A DNA stretch of 64,000 nt from Haematobia irritans (Eukaryota; Arthropoda; Insecta; Diptera; Muscidae), in NCBI RefSeq assembly GCF_050003625.1, contig NC_134399.1:221582975-221646974 (forward strand), read 5' to 3'. Positions 45,225 through 56,631 of the stretch are shown here, piece after piece (within the stretch, counting starts at the first letter, position 1; the number at the start of each line of letters is the position of its first letter). A model generated the notes under the pieces. The model saw only the letters and a program-made list of their open reading frames with translations, had not been told where the DNA came from and did not search any database. Made by a program: the position numbers and the translations under genes.

Positions 45225-45650
45225 CGTTTTGTTTTGTTATTGTTGGTTTTTGTTCTTTAATCATTGTTGTTGTTTTTTTTTTTGATTTCAGCTTAAAACC
45301 ATACATTGACTAAACTACAAGTGTAGCTTAACCAACAGAGGGAAAGAATGTTTGTCAAATTTATTTGGGCAAAGCCCTATAGACTGCAAGATGGTTGGAT
45401 GGACGCACGTTTCGGAATTGCCACATTCCTCATCAGCATCCTCTACTTGCAGCAAAACTATCAACCAATTATCAGAATAAATACAGACAGTTCATTAAAC
45501 CCAACAATAAACCACACTTGAACCCTCCGAAAAGAGGCTTTACATTGATAGCCGGCTTATGCCGAAATAAATTCGTACAAACATCTCTCTTTTCCTTTAC
45601 CACCATCAAATCATCGATTTAAGCTGAAATAAAAAAAAAAACAACAAAAT
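45225..45650 (-). mobile_element. Hammerhead-ribozyme-bearing short repeat, copy 2
   Basis: Same family as 5490-5862, in reverse orientation. Shared flank 'ttttgttttgttat' (about 45228) then 'gatttcagcttaaaacc' at 45284; the other end is 'ttaagctgaaat' near 45619-45630. It lies between two satellite blocks of the same orientation. Confidence 0.75.
45384..45452 (-). ncRNA. Type I hammerhead ribozyme, copy 2
   Basis: Reading the minus strand from 45452: outer helix I CTGCAA/TTGCAG, inner helix I GGATG/CATCC, core CTGATGA, helix II GGAAT/ATTCC (all Watson-Crick here, where copy 1 has a G-U), GAA, helix III ACG/CGT, and C at the cleavage site. All core residues are intact. The change that improves helix II relative to copy 1 supports a selected fold. 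Confidence 0.87.
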
Positions 45651-46199
45651 TATATTTCTATAAAAAGTTTTGTCAAAATTTTCTTTCTATAAAAAATGTT
45701 GTCAAAATTTTATTTCTATAGAAAATTTGTCAACATTTTATTCTCATAGAAAATTTTGTCGAAATTTAATTTCAGTAGAAAATTTTCTCAAAATTGTATT
45801 TCTATAGAAAATTGTTTAAACATTTTATTGCTATTTGGTCAAAATTGTATTTCTATTGAAAATTTTGCAAAATTTTATTTCTATCAAAAATATTTTCAAC
45901 ATTTTATTTCTATAGAAAATTTTGTCAAAATTCTATTTCTATAGAAAATTTTGTCGACATTTTATTTCATTAGAACATTTTCTCAAAATTTTACTTCTAT
46001 GGAAAATTTTGTCAAAATTTTAGTTCTATAGACAATTGTTTAAAAATTTTATTTCTAAAATTTTGTCAAAATTGTATTTCTATAGAAAATTTGGTCAAAA
46101 TTTGATTTCTATATAAAATTTTGTCAATTTTTTTTCCTTAGAAAATTTTGTCAAATTGTATTTCTAAAGAAAATTTTATTGTTATAGAAAATTGTGCCA
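45651..46199 (-). repeat. 29-bp satellite, reverse orientation
   Basis: About 18 units, continuing the orientation of 42400-45224. Confidence 0.85.
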
Positions 46200-47575
46200 A
46201 CGTGGCATTCGTATTTAAAGGACATAAAGTTTTGCTGCCGACAATATTTGTTACAGTGTATACGGCCGTAAATTTGGCTGGGCCAAATTGTAAATACCCT
46301 TCACCATAGATAGAATAAAGAAAATGATAGATAGAATAAAGAAAATGGTTTCCTTTACATGAAATAATCGCATCGGAATTAATTCACTTAGTTGTGGTTT
46401 TCAAAAAGCAGATTTCCATTTCCAATCGATTTTGATGACCCTTTACATTTTATCAAAATCTGCCCCCATTGTGCTCGATATATATGCGACAAAAGTGTTG
46501 ACATTTTTACAACAACCGGAAGTGGAAATTTTCATAAATTGTCATAATGACTCAAATGTTATGAGATGAGCATCCGTCTAACATACTTGGAACAGAGAGC
46601 TGGAGGAGGATATTTTATTTTTCGTTTTTTTTTTTCTTCATGTCTCTAAAATAAAACTTTACTTCACTGTTTTCCTCTAAGTTGACTTTGTCATAGGATT
46701 CAAAGTCAATAAATTTTCTTTTAAGTTAATATGAAATGCCCCGTTGAAGTTTATGCTAATGATAATGGCGATGTTGCTGTTGCTATTGTGAAGCAAATGT
46801 GAATGTTCTACGTCTGATAAAGGCAAAAAAGACCTCCACAAAACGATGAAGCCATCATCATGGAATAGCAGTAAATGACGCAATTTTAAATTAACTTCGA
46901 TGAAAGTTTTATACGTTATTGAAAAATAATTGGATTGATCATAAATCCTTCAAACCTATTTCTAAGTAACTAATCGAATGGATTATTGTCATGGAATTTT
47001 TTTAGTATAAGGGATAATTTATGGAATTGTAGTGACAGGAAAGGCAGAAACAAAAGCGGATATTCATTTTTAATCCAGAGAGAGAGAGTGTTTATTGGGG
47101 ATTTTTCTCCAAAATTTGGGGAGATTTTTTTCTTGGGTGAGGAGAAAATTTTTAAGTTGAGGATTTTATGGGTAATTTTCAGAAATTTGGTAAAAAGTTG
47201 TAAAGTCCATAAATTAGAATTTCAAAAAAAAAAAGGATATTATTATCGAAAAAGGCACATACATTCTTTCTGTCGTAACATTTGTTTTATAGATTTCTCT
47301 CAACCTTTTTTAATTGTTTCTTATAGAACGCCAAAAAGAAGACGTTACAAGCTTCTATCGGCCATTTTTGTGAGTTCTTTTCCTCCCAAAATAGGCAATT
47401 TTTCAAAAAGAAACAATTTTGTTTTCAAAAATTCTCATGTGGCAAAGCATCGACTGCTAAGCCGGTTACTATTCCAAAAAGGCCCACATGTCTACTAACC
47501 AGGGTTGCCATTTTGGTCCAAAAAATTATAGATATTTAAATTTGGTCCGATGGTCGGACCAAATTAAAATTATTG
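46200..47575. other. Low-repeat sequence, no gene seen
   Basis: Includes a family-A-like head fragment (about 46258-46310, 'tatacggccgtaaatttgg'), a duplicated 'tagatagaataaagaaaatg' (46307-46346) and a short GA-rich run at about 47077-47090. The open frame at 46986-47498 has no recognisable domain or codon pattern. Confidence 0.5.
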
Positions 47576-49355
47576 TAGGGCCAGAAATCGGGCAAAAGCC
47601 GTCAAAAGGAGGTTAAAGAGGAATTGTCATGCCGCTATGTTTGATCGCTGTGGACACCCTAAGGAATTTTGGAACATAATTAGGGATAACGGCATAATTG
47701 GTGGTGAAGTATCCCCTATTCGCACAGATAATGTTAGTAGTGTTGATGACCTGAATGATGGATTTGTAAGTAACCAGTTAAATGTCGTGGGGGATTTTGG
47801 ATCGTTTTTAACATCTTCACTTGGTGAAGCGGGATTTTCATTCAACTGTGTTACTATTGACGATGTCATCTGTGCTTTTTCGTCCGTTAAGTCTAATGCT
47901 TCTGGAAACGATGGATTTCCACTCAAATTCTACAAAATAGCAATACCACATATCGCCGACCACTTCCTTCATTTGGTCAATACCATTATCATGACTTCTA
48001 AGTTCCCTCGTGAGTGGAAAACGGCAAGAGTGTGTCCGATTAAGAAAAATTCAAGTCCGAATTGTCATGAGTATAGGCCGATAGCGCTAATGCCTGTTTT
48101 ATCTAAGGTATTCGAATATATTTTGAAAAAGCAACTTAATGATTATCTAGAATTTAATAAGTTACTTTCTGATTGTCAATGTGGCTTCAGAAGTCATAGA
48201 AGCACAACAATGTTACTGCTTGGCCTAACTGATGCTATAAGGGGGAGTTTCACGCATGATAAAGTATGCGTTTTACTTTCATTAGACTTAGAAAAGGCCT
48301 TCGATCGCGTAGATCATTTCATATTGGTAAAAAAGCTTCACCAATACTTCGGCTTCGGCTTTAGTGCCTGCAAACTTATTGCTTCATACCTTACAGGTAG
48401 AAAGCAATATGTGCAGATCAATGGAGAAAGATCAAATATTTTGTCGGTAAGGAGTGGAGTCCCACAAGGCTCAATTCTTGGGCCTATGCTTTTCATACTT
48501 TTTCTTAATGATTTATTTGCGAATCTTGATATGTTTTGCTCCACTTTTTCGTACGCCGATGATGTTCAGTTGCTTTTTCGGGGGGATGTTAATAATTTAG
48601 ATGTCTTACAAGCTAAGATTGATTTTGTAACTAATAGTTTATACAGTTGGATGTGTCTCAATAATCTTTCCGTCAATGGTTCTAAGACAAAAGCATTAAT
48701 TTTTTCATCTCATCCTGATATTGGACTAACTCTTTCTTATAATGGGTGTGATATTGAAGTCGTCCACCATTTAAAATGTTTGGGGGTTACCATTGACGAT
48801 AGACTTTCATTTGATCTACATATAGACAATGTTATTAGTCAAACGAATTTGACTCTACGCCAATTGTACAACTCTGATTTGATGCTGCCTTTTTCATTCA
48901 AAAAGAGACTTGTACATGCTTTGGCAATGCCCAATATACTATACGGCATTGAGGTTTTTTGTGGCACAAATGCTGGTAACATAAGTAAAGTTAAACTAGC
49001 AATTCATAGAATAGTCCGTTATCTACATTCATTGCGTCGATATGACCACATATCTCCTCATGTCCAGGATTTCCTGGGGTGCCCATTTTCGAGTTTTATT
49101 GACTTCAGATCACTTGTTCTTTTCCACAAAATTTTCAGTGCTCAGTCATCTCGATTTCTCGTGGACTTATTTTCATTTGGCCGATCGCGGCGAAATCAGA
49201 TTGTTGTACCTCTTGCTAGAGGTCATATGGACAAGTCATTTCAGGCTAGAATCGCCAGATCTTATAACTGTCTCCCTACTAATTTAAAGGACTTCTCGAT
49301 TTCTGATTCGACATATCGTAAAAGATTACTCGATCATCTTGGATCACCTGCATGA
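47576..49355 (+). CDS. Reverse transcriptase of the LINE, partial
   Basis: The frame is open from about 47576, through a first ATG at 47637, to TGA at 49353-49355. Counting from that ATG, the RT fingers/palm blocks are visible: EYRPIALMPVLSKVFEYIL (about 145-163), QCGFRSHRSTTM, SLDLEKAFDRVDH (motif A), SGVPQGSILGPMLF (motif B), YADD at 306-309 (motif C) and a following C-terminal region CLGVTIDDRLSF. These match Jockey/I/CR1-type elements; I cannot pick the clade without a tree. The enzyme would copy its own RNA at a nicked target, but the N-terminal endonuclease is absent, so this copy is dead. The frame has no stop, so the insertion is fairly young. Confidence 0.9.
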
Positions 49356-49708
49356 AGCTTATCCAAACTCGAGTTAGTAGTGCTGCTTTGTTGTGCTTGT
49401 TTGAGTAAATAATATTTTCTTATTTTGTCTTTTTTCAATCATAATGGGAACTAAAAATGTTTTGTCATATTTCATTTTTTTATATTTTTTTTTATCATAT
49501 TATTAATTATAATTGTCATATTATTAATTAATCTATTTTATACCTTATATATGTAATTATACTTTTTATATACTCGCATATATTTTCACATTGTCATAAC
49601 TTCAATTATACTTTAGTCACGGTTAGTAGTCCATTGTAATTTACATAAATTGGCCGCTATGTGGCTTCAAATTACATAATGAAAATAAAATAAAAAAAAA
49701 AAAAATAA
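47576..49708 (+). mobile_element. 5'-truncated non-LTR retrotransposon (LINE)
   Basis: Coding similarity begins abruptly at about 47576 and the element ends in an A-rich tail (about 49681-49708). The endonuclease domain is missing, as expected from truncated reverse transcription. The 3' UTR is about 350 bp. No clear target duplication was found by eye. It sits between oppositely oriented satellite blocks. Confidence 0.85.
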
Positions 49709-49744
49709 ATGGAATTTGGTTGATTTTAGTCTATTTTCGTCAAA

Positions 49745-51046
49745 TCGGTAATTTTTCAAAATTTAGACAAAATTTTCTGTAGAAATAAAATTTTGACAAA
49801 AATTTCTATAGAAATACAATTTTGACAAAATTTTCTATACAAATAAAATTCTAACAAAATTTTCTATAGAAATAAAATTTATAACGAAAAATTTTGTATA
49901 TATACAAAATTATGCAAAAATTTTATATAGAAATAAAATGTTGCGATAACTTTCTATAGAAATAAAAGCTAGACAAACTTTTCTATAGAGATAGTATTTT
50001 AGCTAAATTTTCTATAGAAATAAAATGTTGACAACATTTTTCATAGATATAAAATGTTGACAAAATTTTCCATAGAAATAAAATTTTGAAAAAATTTTCT
50101 ATAGAAATAAAATTTTCGCAAAATTTTCTACAGAAATAAAATTTTGACAACAATATCTATAGAAATAAAATTTTAACAAAATTTTCTATAGAAATAAAAT
50201 TTATAACCAAAAATTTTGTATATATACAAAACTATGCAAAAATTTTGTAAAAATTTTATGTTGAAATAAAATTTTGCGATAACTTTCTATAGAAATAAAA
50301 GTTAGACAAAAATTTCCATAGAGATAATATTATAGCTAAATTTTCTATAGAAATAAAATTTGGACAACATTTTCTATAGAAATAAAATTTTGGCAAAATC
50401 GTTTATAGAAATAACATTTAGACAAAATTTTCTACAGAAATAAAACTTTAACAAAATTTTCTATAGAAATAAAATTTTGAAAAAGTTTTCTATAGAAATA
50501 AAATTTTGACAAAATTTTCTACAAAAATAAAATTTTGACAAAAATTTCTATAGAAATAAAATGTTGACAAAATTTTCTACAAAAATAAAACGTTGACAAA
50601 AGTTTCTATAGAAATAAAGTTTTGGCAAAAATTTCTATAGAAATAAAATTTTGACAAAATTTTCTATAGAAATAAAATTTTGGCAAAATTTTCTATAGAA
50701 ATAAAATGTTCGCAAAATTTTCTATAGAAATAAAATTTGGACAACATTTTCTAAAGATATTTTCTATAGACAAAATTTTCTACAGAAATAAATTTTTGAC
50801 AAATTTTTCCATAGAAATAAAATTTTGAAAAAATTTTCTATAAAAATAAAATTTTGACGAAATTTTCTACAGAAATAAAATTTTGGCAAAATTTTCTACA
50901 GAAATAAAATTTTGACAAAAATTTCTATAGAAATAAAATTTTGACAAAATAGCAATAAAATTTAGACAAAATTTTCTATAGAAATAAAAGTTTGACAAAA
51001 TTTTCTACAGAAATAAAATTTTGACAAAATTTTCTATAGAAATAAA
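49745..51046 (+). repeat. 29-bp satellite array, forward orientation
   Basis: About 44 units, forward orientation, beginning shortly after the LINE. Opposite to the block on the other side of the LINE. Confidence 0.9.
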
Positions 51047-51285
51047 ATTTTGTTGTTGTTTTTATTGCAGCTTAAAACCATACATTGACTAAACTACAAG
51101 TGTAGCTTAACCACCAGAGGAAAAGAATGTTTGTCAAATTTATTTGGGCAAAACCCTATAGACTGCAAGAAGGTTGGATGGACGCACGATTCGGAATTAC
51201 CACATTCCTTATCAGCATCCTCTACTTGCAGCAAAACTATCAACCAATCATCAGAATAAATTCAGGCTCTTTTCCTATGCAAATT
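51047..51285 (-). mobile_element. Hammerhead-bearing short repeat, copy 3 (truncated)
   Basis: Matches copy 2 from 'gcagcttaaaaccatacattg' (51068) to about 51270, then falls back into satellite; the far half of the element and its second terminus are missing. The surrounding satellite runs in the opposite relative orientation compared with copies 1 and 2. Confidence 0.72.
51163..51231 (-). ncRNA. Hammerhead ribozyme, copy 3, probably inactive
   Basis: Same helices as copies 1 and 2, but the core box reads CTGATAA instead of CTGATGA (the catalytic G8 is changed to A) and the first pair of helix III is lost (T for A). Both changes should abolish or strongly lower cleavage. Confidence 0.78.
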
Positions 51286-53580
51286 TTGACAAAGTTTTCT
51301 ATAGAAATAAAATGTTGACAATATTTTCTATAGAAATAAAATTTTGACAAAATTTTCTATAGAAATAAAATTTGGACAAAATTTTCTATAGAAATAAAAT
51401 TTGGACAAAATTTTCTATAGAACTAAAATTTTGACAAAATTATCTATAGAAATAAAATTTTGAAAAAAAAATTTCTATAGAAATAAAATTTTGACAAAAT
51501 TTTCTATAGAAATAAAATTTGGACAAAATTTTCTATAGACAAAATTTTCCATAGAAATAAAATTTTGGAAAAATTTTCTATAAAAATAAAATTTTGACAA
51601 AATTTTCTATAGAAATAAAATTTTGGCAAAATTTTCTACAGAAATAAAATTTTGGCAAAATTTTCAACAGAAATAAAATTTTGACAAAAATTTCTATAGA
51701 AATAAAATTTTGACAAAAATTTCTATAGAAATAAAATTTTAACAAAACATTCTAAAGAAATAAAATTTATAACCAAAAATTTTGCATTGCATAGAAATGA
51801 AATTTTGACAAAATTTTCCATAGAAATAAAATTTTGACATTTTCTACAGAAATAAAATTTTGACAAAATTTTCTGTAGAAATAAAATTTTGACAAAATTT
51901 TCTATAGCAATTTTCTATAGAAATATAATTAAGACAAAATTTTCTATAGAAATACCATTTTCGCAAAATCGTCTATAGAAATAAATTTTATACATAATTT
52001 TCTACAGAGATAAAATTTGACAAAATTTTCTATAGAAATTTTATATAGAAATAAATTTGGACAACATTTTTTTTAGAAATAAAGTTCTGACAAAATTTTC
52101 TATAGAAATAAAATTTGGACAAAATTTTCTATAGAAATAAAGTTTTGACAACATTTTCTATAGAAATAAAATTGTATTTTTGTTTGGTTAATTTGTGTTA
52201 AATTTTTCCTTCTTTTGTTAAAGAGAATTTCCCTGAAGACGGACAACGATGGTGTTCGAAATATTGGAAAGAAAACAAAAATAAAACACTATAAAAAAAA
52301 AAAAAAAAAACTAAGATTTTATTTTGTTTTATTAGTACATGAACTCAAGCCTTACAAACTCTACAAATAATAATAAAATTTGGACAACATTTTCTATAGA
52401 AATTTTCTATAGACAAATTTTTTTATAGAAATAAAATTTTCGCAAAATTTTCGATAGAAATAAAATTTGGACAAAATTTTCTATAAAAATTTTCTATAGA
52501 CAAAATTTTCTATCGAAATATAATTTAGACAAAATTTTCTATAGAAATAAAACTTTCGCAAAATCGTCTATAGAAATAAAATTTGGACAACATTTTCTAT
52601 AGAAATAAAGTTTTGACAAAATTTTCTATAGAAATAAAATTTGGACAACATTTTATATAGAAATAAAGTTTTGACAAAATTTTCTATAGAAATAAAATTT
52701 GGACAAAATTTTCTATAGAAATATAATTTAGATAAAATTTTCTAAAGAAATAAAATTTTGACAAAATTTTCTACAAAAATAAAATTTTGACAAAATTTTC
52801 TACAAAAATAAAATTTTTACAAAATTTTCTAAAGAAATAAAATTTTGACAAAATTTTCTATAGAAATAAAATTTTGACAAAATTTTCTATAGAAATATAA
52901 TTTAGACAAAATTTTCTTAAGAAATAAAATTTTGACAAAATTTTCTATAGAAATAAATTTTTGACAAAATTTTCTACAGAAATAAAATTTTGACAAAATT
53001 TTCTATAGAAATAAAATTTTGAGAAAATTTTCTATATAAATAAAATTTTGACAAAATTTTCTATAGAAATATAATTCAGACAAAATTTTCTATAGAAATA
53101 AATTTTTGGCAAAATTTTCTATAGATAATTTTCGCAAAATCGTCTATAAAAATAAAATTTAGACAAAATTTTCTACAGAAATAAAATTTTGACAAAATTT
53201 TCTATAGAAATAAAATGTTCGCAAAATTTTCTATAGAAATAAAATTTGGACAACATTTTCTATAGAAATAAAATTTTGAAAAAAAAAAATTTCTATAGAA
53301 ATAAAATTTTGACAAAATTTTCTACAGAAATAAAATTTTGAGAAAATTTTCTATAGAAATAAAATTTTGACAAAATTTTCTACAGAAATAAAATTTTGAG
53401 AAAATTTTCTATAGAAATAAAATTTTGACAAAATTTTCTATAGAAATAAAATTTCGATAAAATTTTCTATAGAAATAAATTTTGGACAACATTTTCTATA
53501 GAAAAAAATAGAAATAAAAATTTTACAAAATTTTCCATTGAAATAAAATTTTGGAAAAATTTTAACTTTTAAATTATATT
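51286..53580 (+). repeat. 29-bp satellite array, forward orientation
   Basis: About 75 units, split at about 52175-52370 by a non-satellite insert with an A-run (about 52293-52311) and 'cctgaagacggacaacgatgg' (52233-52253), which looks like a retroelement 3' end. The right part is the most homogeneous satellite in the window. Confidence 0.9.
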
Positions 53581-54190
53581 AACTTTATTTGGAAAAATGA
53601 TCCGCTGGTACGAATTTTGGTCCAATTTTGGAAAAATGTTGGTCCAAAATAAAAAGGCTACGCTACTACTAACTAAATGTAAAAGGTTTCAACATCCTAC
53701 CAGTAAACAGCTGAGATACGAGTATATGCACATAAAAAAACACAACGTTTTCTTAACATATGTCCCCACTTTGGGGATTTTGGTTGCCAATTTCGGGAAT
53801 GGTATATTCAGCAATATTTCTTAGAATAATTTTCTCTGCAAAAATCAATAAAAATCATAATGATATTAGAATTATATCAAAGATTATTAAGTTTCAATTC
53901 ATATTATTAATTCTCAAAAAATCGGAATTTTTGAAAAAAAATTCTTCCTTGTCCCAAACACTATAAAATTTCGTAATTTTTGTTTTTCACAATTACATAG
54001 AAATTAAAATACCTTTCCAACGGTATATTATATTTAGACCGGTACGTAGCACAATGCGCCAAAAACTTGCACTAAACATCACTAACTGGGGTAAAAAAAT
54101 GAATTTCTGCAAACGTATGTTTATATGGGGGCTATATCTGAATCTGAACCGATTTCCAACAAATTTGGCATACTTGATAATACTATCACA
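53581..54190. other. Unique-like sequence, no gene seen
   Basis: AT-rich. A short family A/C-like fragment lies at about 54115-54175 ('tatatgggggctatatctg'). Confidence 0.5.
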
Positions 54191-54770
54191 CAGCAAAAAA
54201 AAAGCGTAGCCAAAAAAGTAATGAAAATGTTCTTTTTGGATCCGGAAGTGGTGCAAAATTGAGGCAGAAGCGATGAATTTAACATGGGCTTGCCATAGGA
54301 CGGAAGTCCTCCACTGCACTGAATTGGCATTACTTCCCTAGGTGTGGTCCGAATTCAATGTGTGGATGTAAATTAAAAAAATTCTGTGATATTTTATCAA
54401 ATAAATAATTTGTATAATTTTTTTATAATTTTTAATGGATTCTAACGCTTTCAGAAACGTTTGACCTCAAATATTTTCAAAAATTCACAATTCATTCCGA
54501 TTGGATTTAGCATTTTTTTTTTTTTTCGACAAAATTTAAATAATTTGTACCATTTTATGAATTCTTACACTGTTTTTAACCTATTTGAAACAAAAAAAGT
54601 TTAAATTAGCCATTAAAAGTATGAAAAAAAAAAACAAGTTATAAAAAATTGAATTAAAAGAACTTCCTGGGTAGCTAAAATAAAGAACATCATTGAGAGT
54701 GCATCTTCTGAAAGTGCTTTTAAAGTTGTGCCTTTGGAAGAACTTCCAAATTTTTTTGCTGGGCAGATAT
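54191..54770 (+). repeat. Family D MITE-like element
   Basis: Left end 'cagcaaaaaaaa', right end 'tttttttgctgggc' (54751-54764): short inverted termini. The left part shares 'gttctttttggatccggaag' with 1475-1505 and 60390-60420. Confidence 0.7.
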
Positions 54771-55105
54771 AATTTCTTGTGCAAAATTTGTGTCAAAAAT
54801 TCACAATTCATTCCGATTGGATTTAGCATTTTTTTTTTTTTCGACAAAATTTAAATAATTTGTACCATTTTATGAATTCTTACACTGTTTTTAACCTATT
54901 TGAAACAAAAAAAGTTTAAATTAGCCATTAAAAGTATGAAAAAAAAACAAGTTATAAAAAATTGAATTAAAAGAACTTCCTGGGTAGCTAAAATAAAGAA
55001 CATCATTGAGAGTGCATCTTCTGAAAGTGCTTTTAAAGTTGTGCCTTTGGAAGAACTTCCAAATTTTTTTGCTGGGCAGATATAATTTCTTGTGCAAAAT
55101 TTGAA
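54477..55105 (+). repeat. Recent tandem duplication, two units of about 315 bp
   Basis: 54477-54792 and 54793-55105 are nearly identical, differing mainly in T/A-run lengths. The unit covers the right half of the family D element plus about 25 bp. The duplication is younger than the element. Confidence 0.9.
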
Positions 55106-56631
55106 GCACATCAGAATTAAATACAGGCTTCTGGGACCATATAAGTGGCTATCGGGCATAAAATATATATGGAAGCTATATCTAAATCTGAACCGATTTC
55201 TTTAAATCAAAAATGTTTTTCATTACTTTTAGGAAATTTTGCTTCATGTGAAAGACATACGACTTTAAAGAAGTACATATGCTTAATGTTGGGTAAATTG
55301 CTTGTCCTCAAAATAAGCTTGAATAATCTTTCATATTAGTTATTTTTTTTTTTTTTTTTAGTGTAGAATAAATATTTCTAATAAGTCAATATTGAATGTA
55401 GCAGATTGCAATCCTCCCTAAATGACCTTTTGCTTTCCCCCTCACCAAAATTACAACAATCGTTCTCAATTCACTCAAGTTCGTAACATGAAAATTTCAT
55501 TGTTCAACCAAAATTCCCACACAAAGCGAAAATTGTTCGACAACTAAATTCCTCTGCTTGACATTGCAGGAGTGTGAAGGTGTTTTAAGCACCATCTACT
55601 CATGTTACCACCACATTCCTTTTGTGAATAAACTTCCGTTTGCCTTATATGCCTTGGTGGTTTTCTATGAGGCAGGAAATAGAAATAGCATCCGGGTCAG
55701 ATGGCATTGTGACCTCTGTTGCATTGAATATCCACCAAGGGAGAAATAGCAAAGGACACTCTAGTGGTAGAAGTTGTAAACCGCATGGCCCACAATGGCA
55801 ACCAAAAACACAGTCATTTTCTTTCCTTGAACAACTCGGGCACTTTTTCGTTTTAGAGGTTTGCCTTTAATTTTGACCACCAGATTGTGCTCTCGGAAAA
55901 GTTTCTTGCATTCGCACACAGATTGTCGCCTCAGAGTCTTCTATTTTTTTGGCTTGTTAAAAGCTCTTACCAAAGAAGGAAAAAGGACATACACGAAACT
56001 TTGAAAAGATCTTTTGTGGGCTGGATGGCATGTTGACCACAGAACATCTATCCCTAACGTGACTTAAGTAAATGTTGGCCATTTATCAAAGTTACAAGAA
56101 ACGAAGTTTACTCACAATGTGCGATGGAGAATGATGATGTAAAATTGCCGGTAAAAACTTGGGTCTTTGGGAATTTTTAACTCTAACTATAAAATACCCA
56201 ATTAAATAAAGCAAACGATGCTAGTTGTGACTTGGCATCACAAGCGTTTTGTCAACAGTTTTACTTTGATATTTTTTGAAATTAAAATGTGACATAAAAA
56301 TAACATAAAACCACCAACAATCAAATGTATCAAAAAATACAAAAAAGTAAAAACAATTGGAAAATTAGCGCATCCCGGGATCCTCTAGTAAATTGTTATC
56401 ACCTCCCATTACGTTCTTTTGCACTAGAAATTATGTGCAAAACCAAATTTTGAATAAATCAAATGTCTAAATAGGAATAAAAAGTAAATTAAATTAAAAA
56501 AATTCAAAAAAAATAAATAAAATCACAATTTCACCCCAACGGAATTTACACCTAAGCCGTTTGCTATTTTATTTCCGTCAAAATTAAAAGATCAAATTTT
56601 TGTTGAATTTAAGTGGAATTCAAATTTTTAT
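55106..56631. other. Unique-like sequence, no supported gene
   Basis: A family C fragment lies at about 55125-55200. The remainder (55340-56631) is unique-looking. A frame at 55558-55749 follows a 'tgcag' but has no receptor similarity. Confidence 0.5.

Noticed and set aside
46986..47498. 170-residue frame
   Set aside because: No recognisable domain, low complexity, no splice or promoter context.
3585..53580. 29-bp periodic repeats resembling a CRISPR array
   Set aside because: The units are contiguous, diverged and without unique spacers; the DNA is eukaryotic. They are satellite.
55558..55749. Possible third receptor exon after a 'tgcag'
   Set aside because: Its translation has no TM5-TM7 similarity and ends in a stop; it does not fit the allatostatin receptor.
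56374..56388. Polylinker-like SmaI-BamHI-XbaI string
   Set aside because: Only about 15 bases resemble a cloning site, with one base missing and no vector on either side. It is probably chance.
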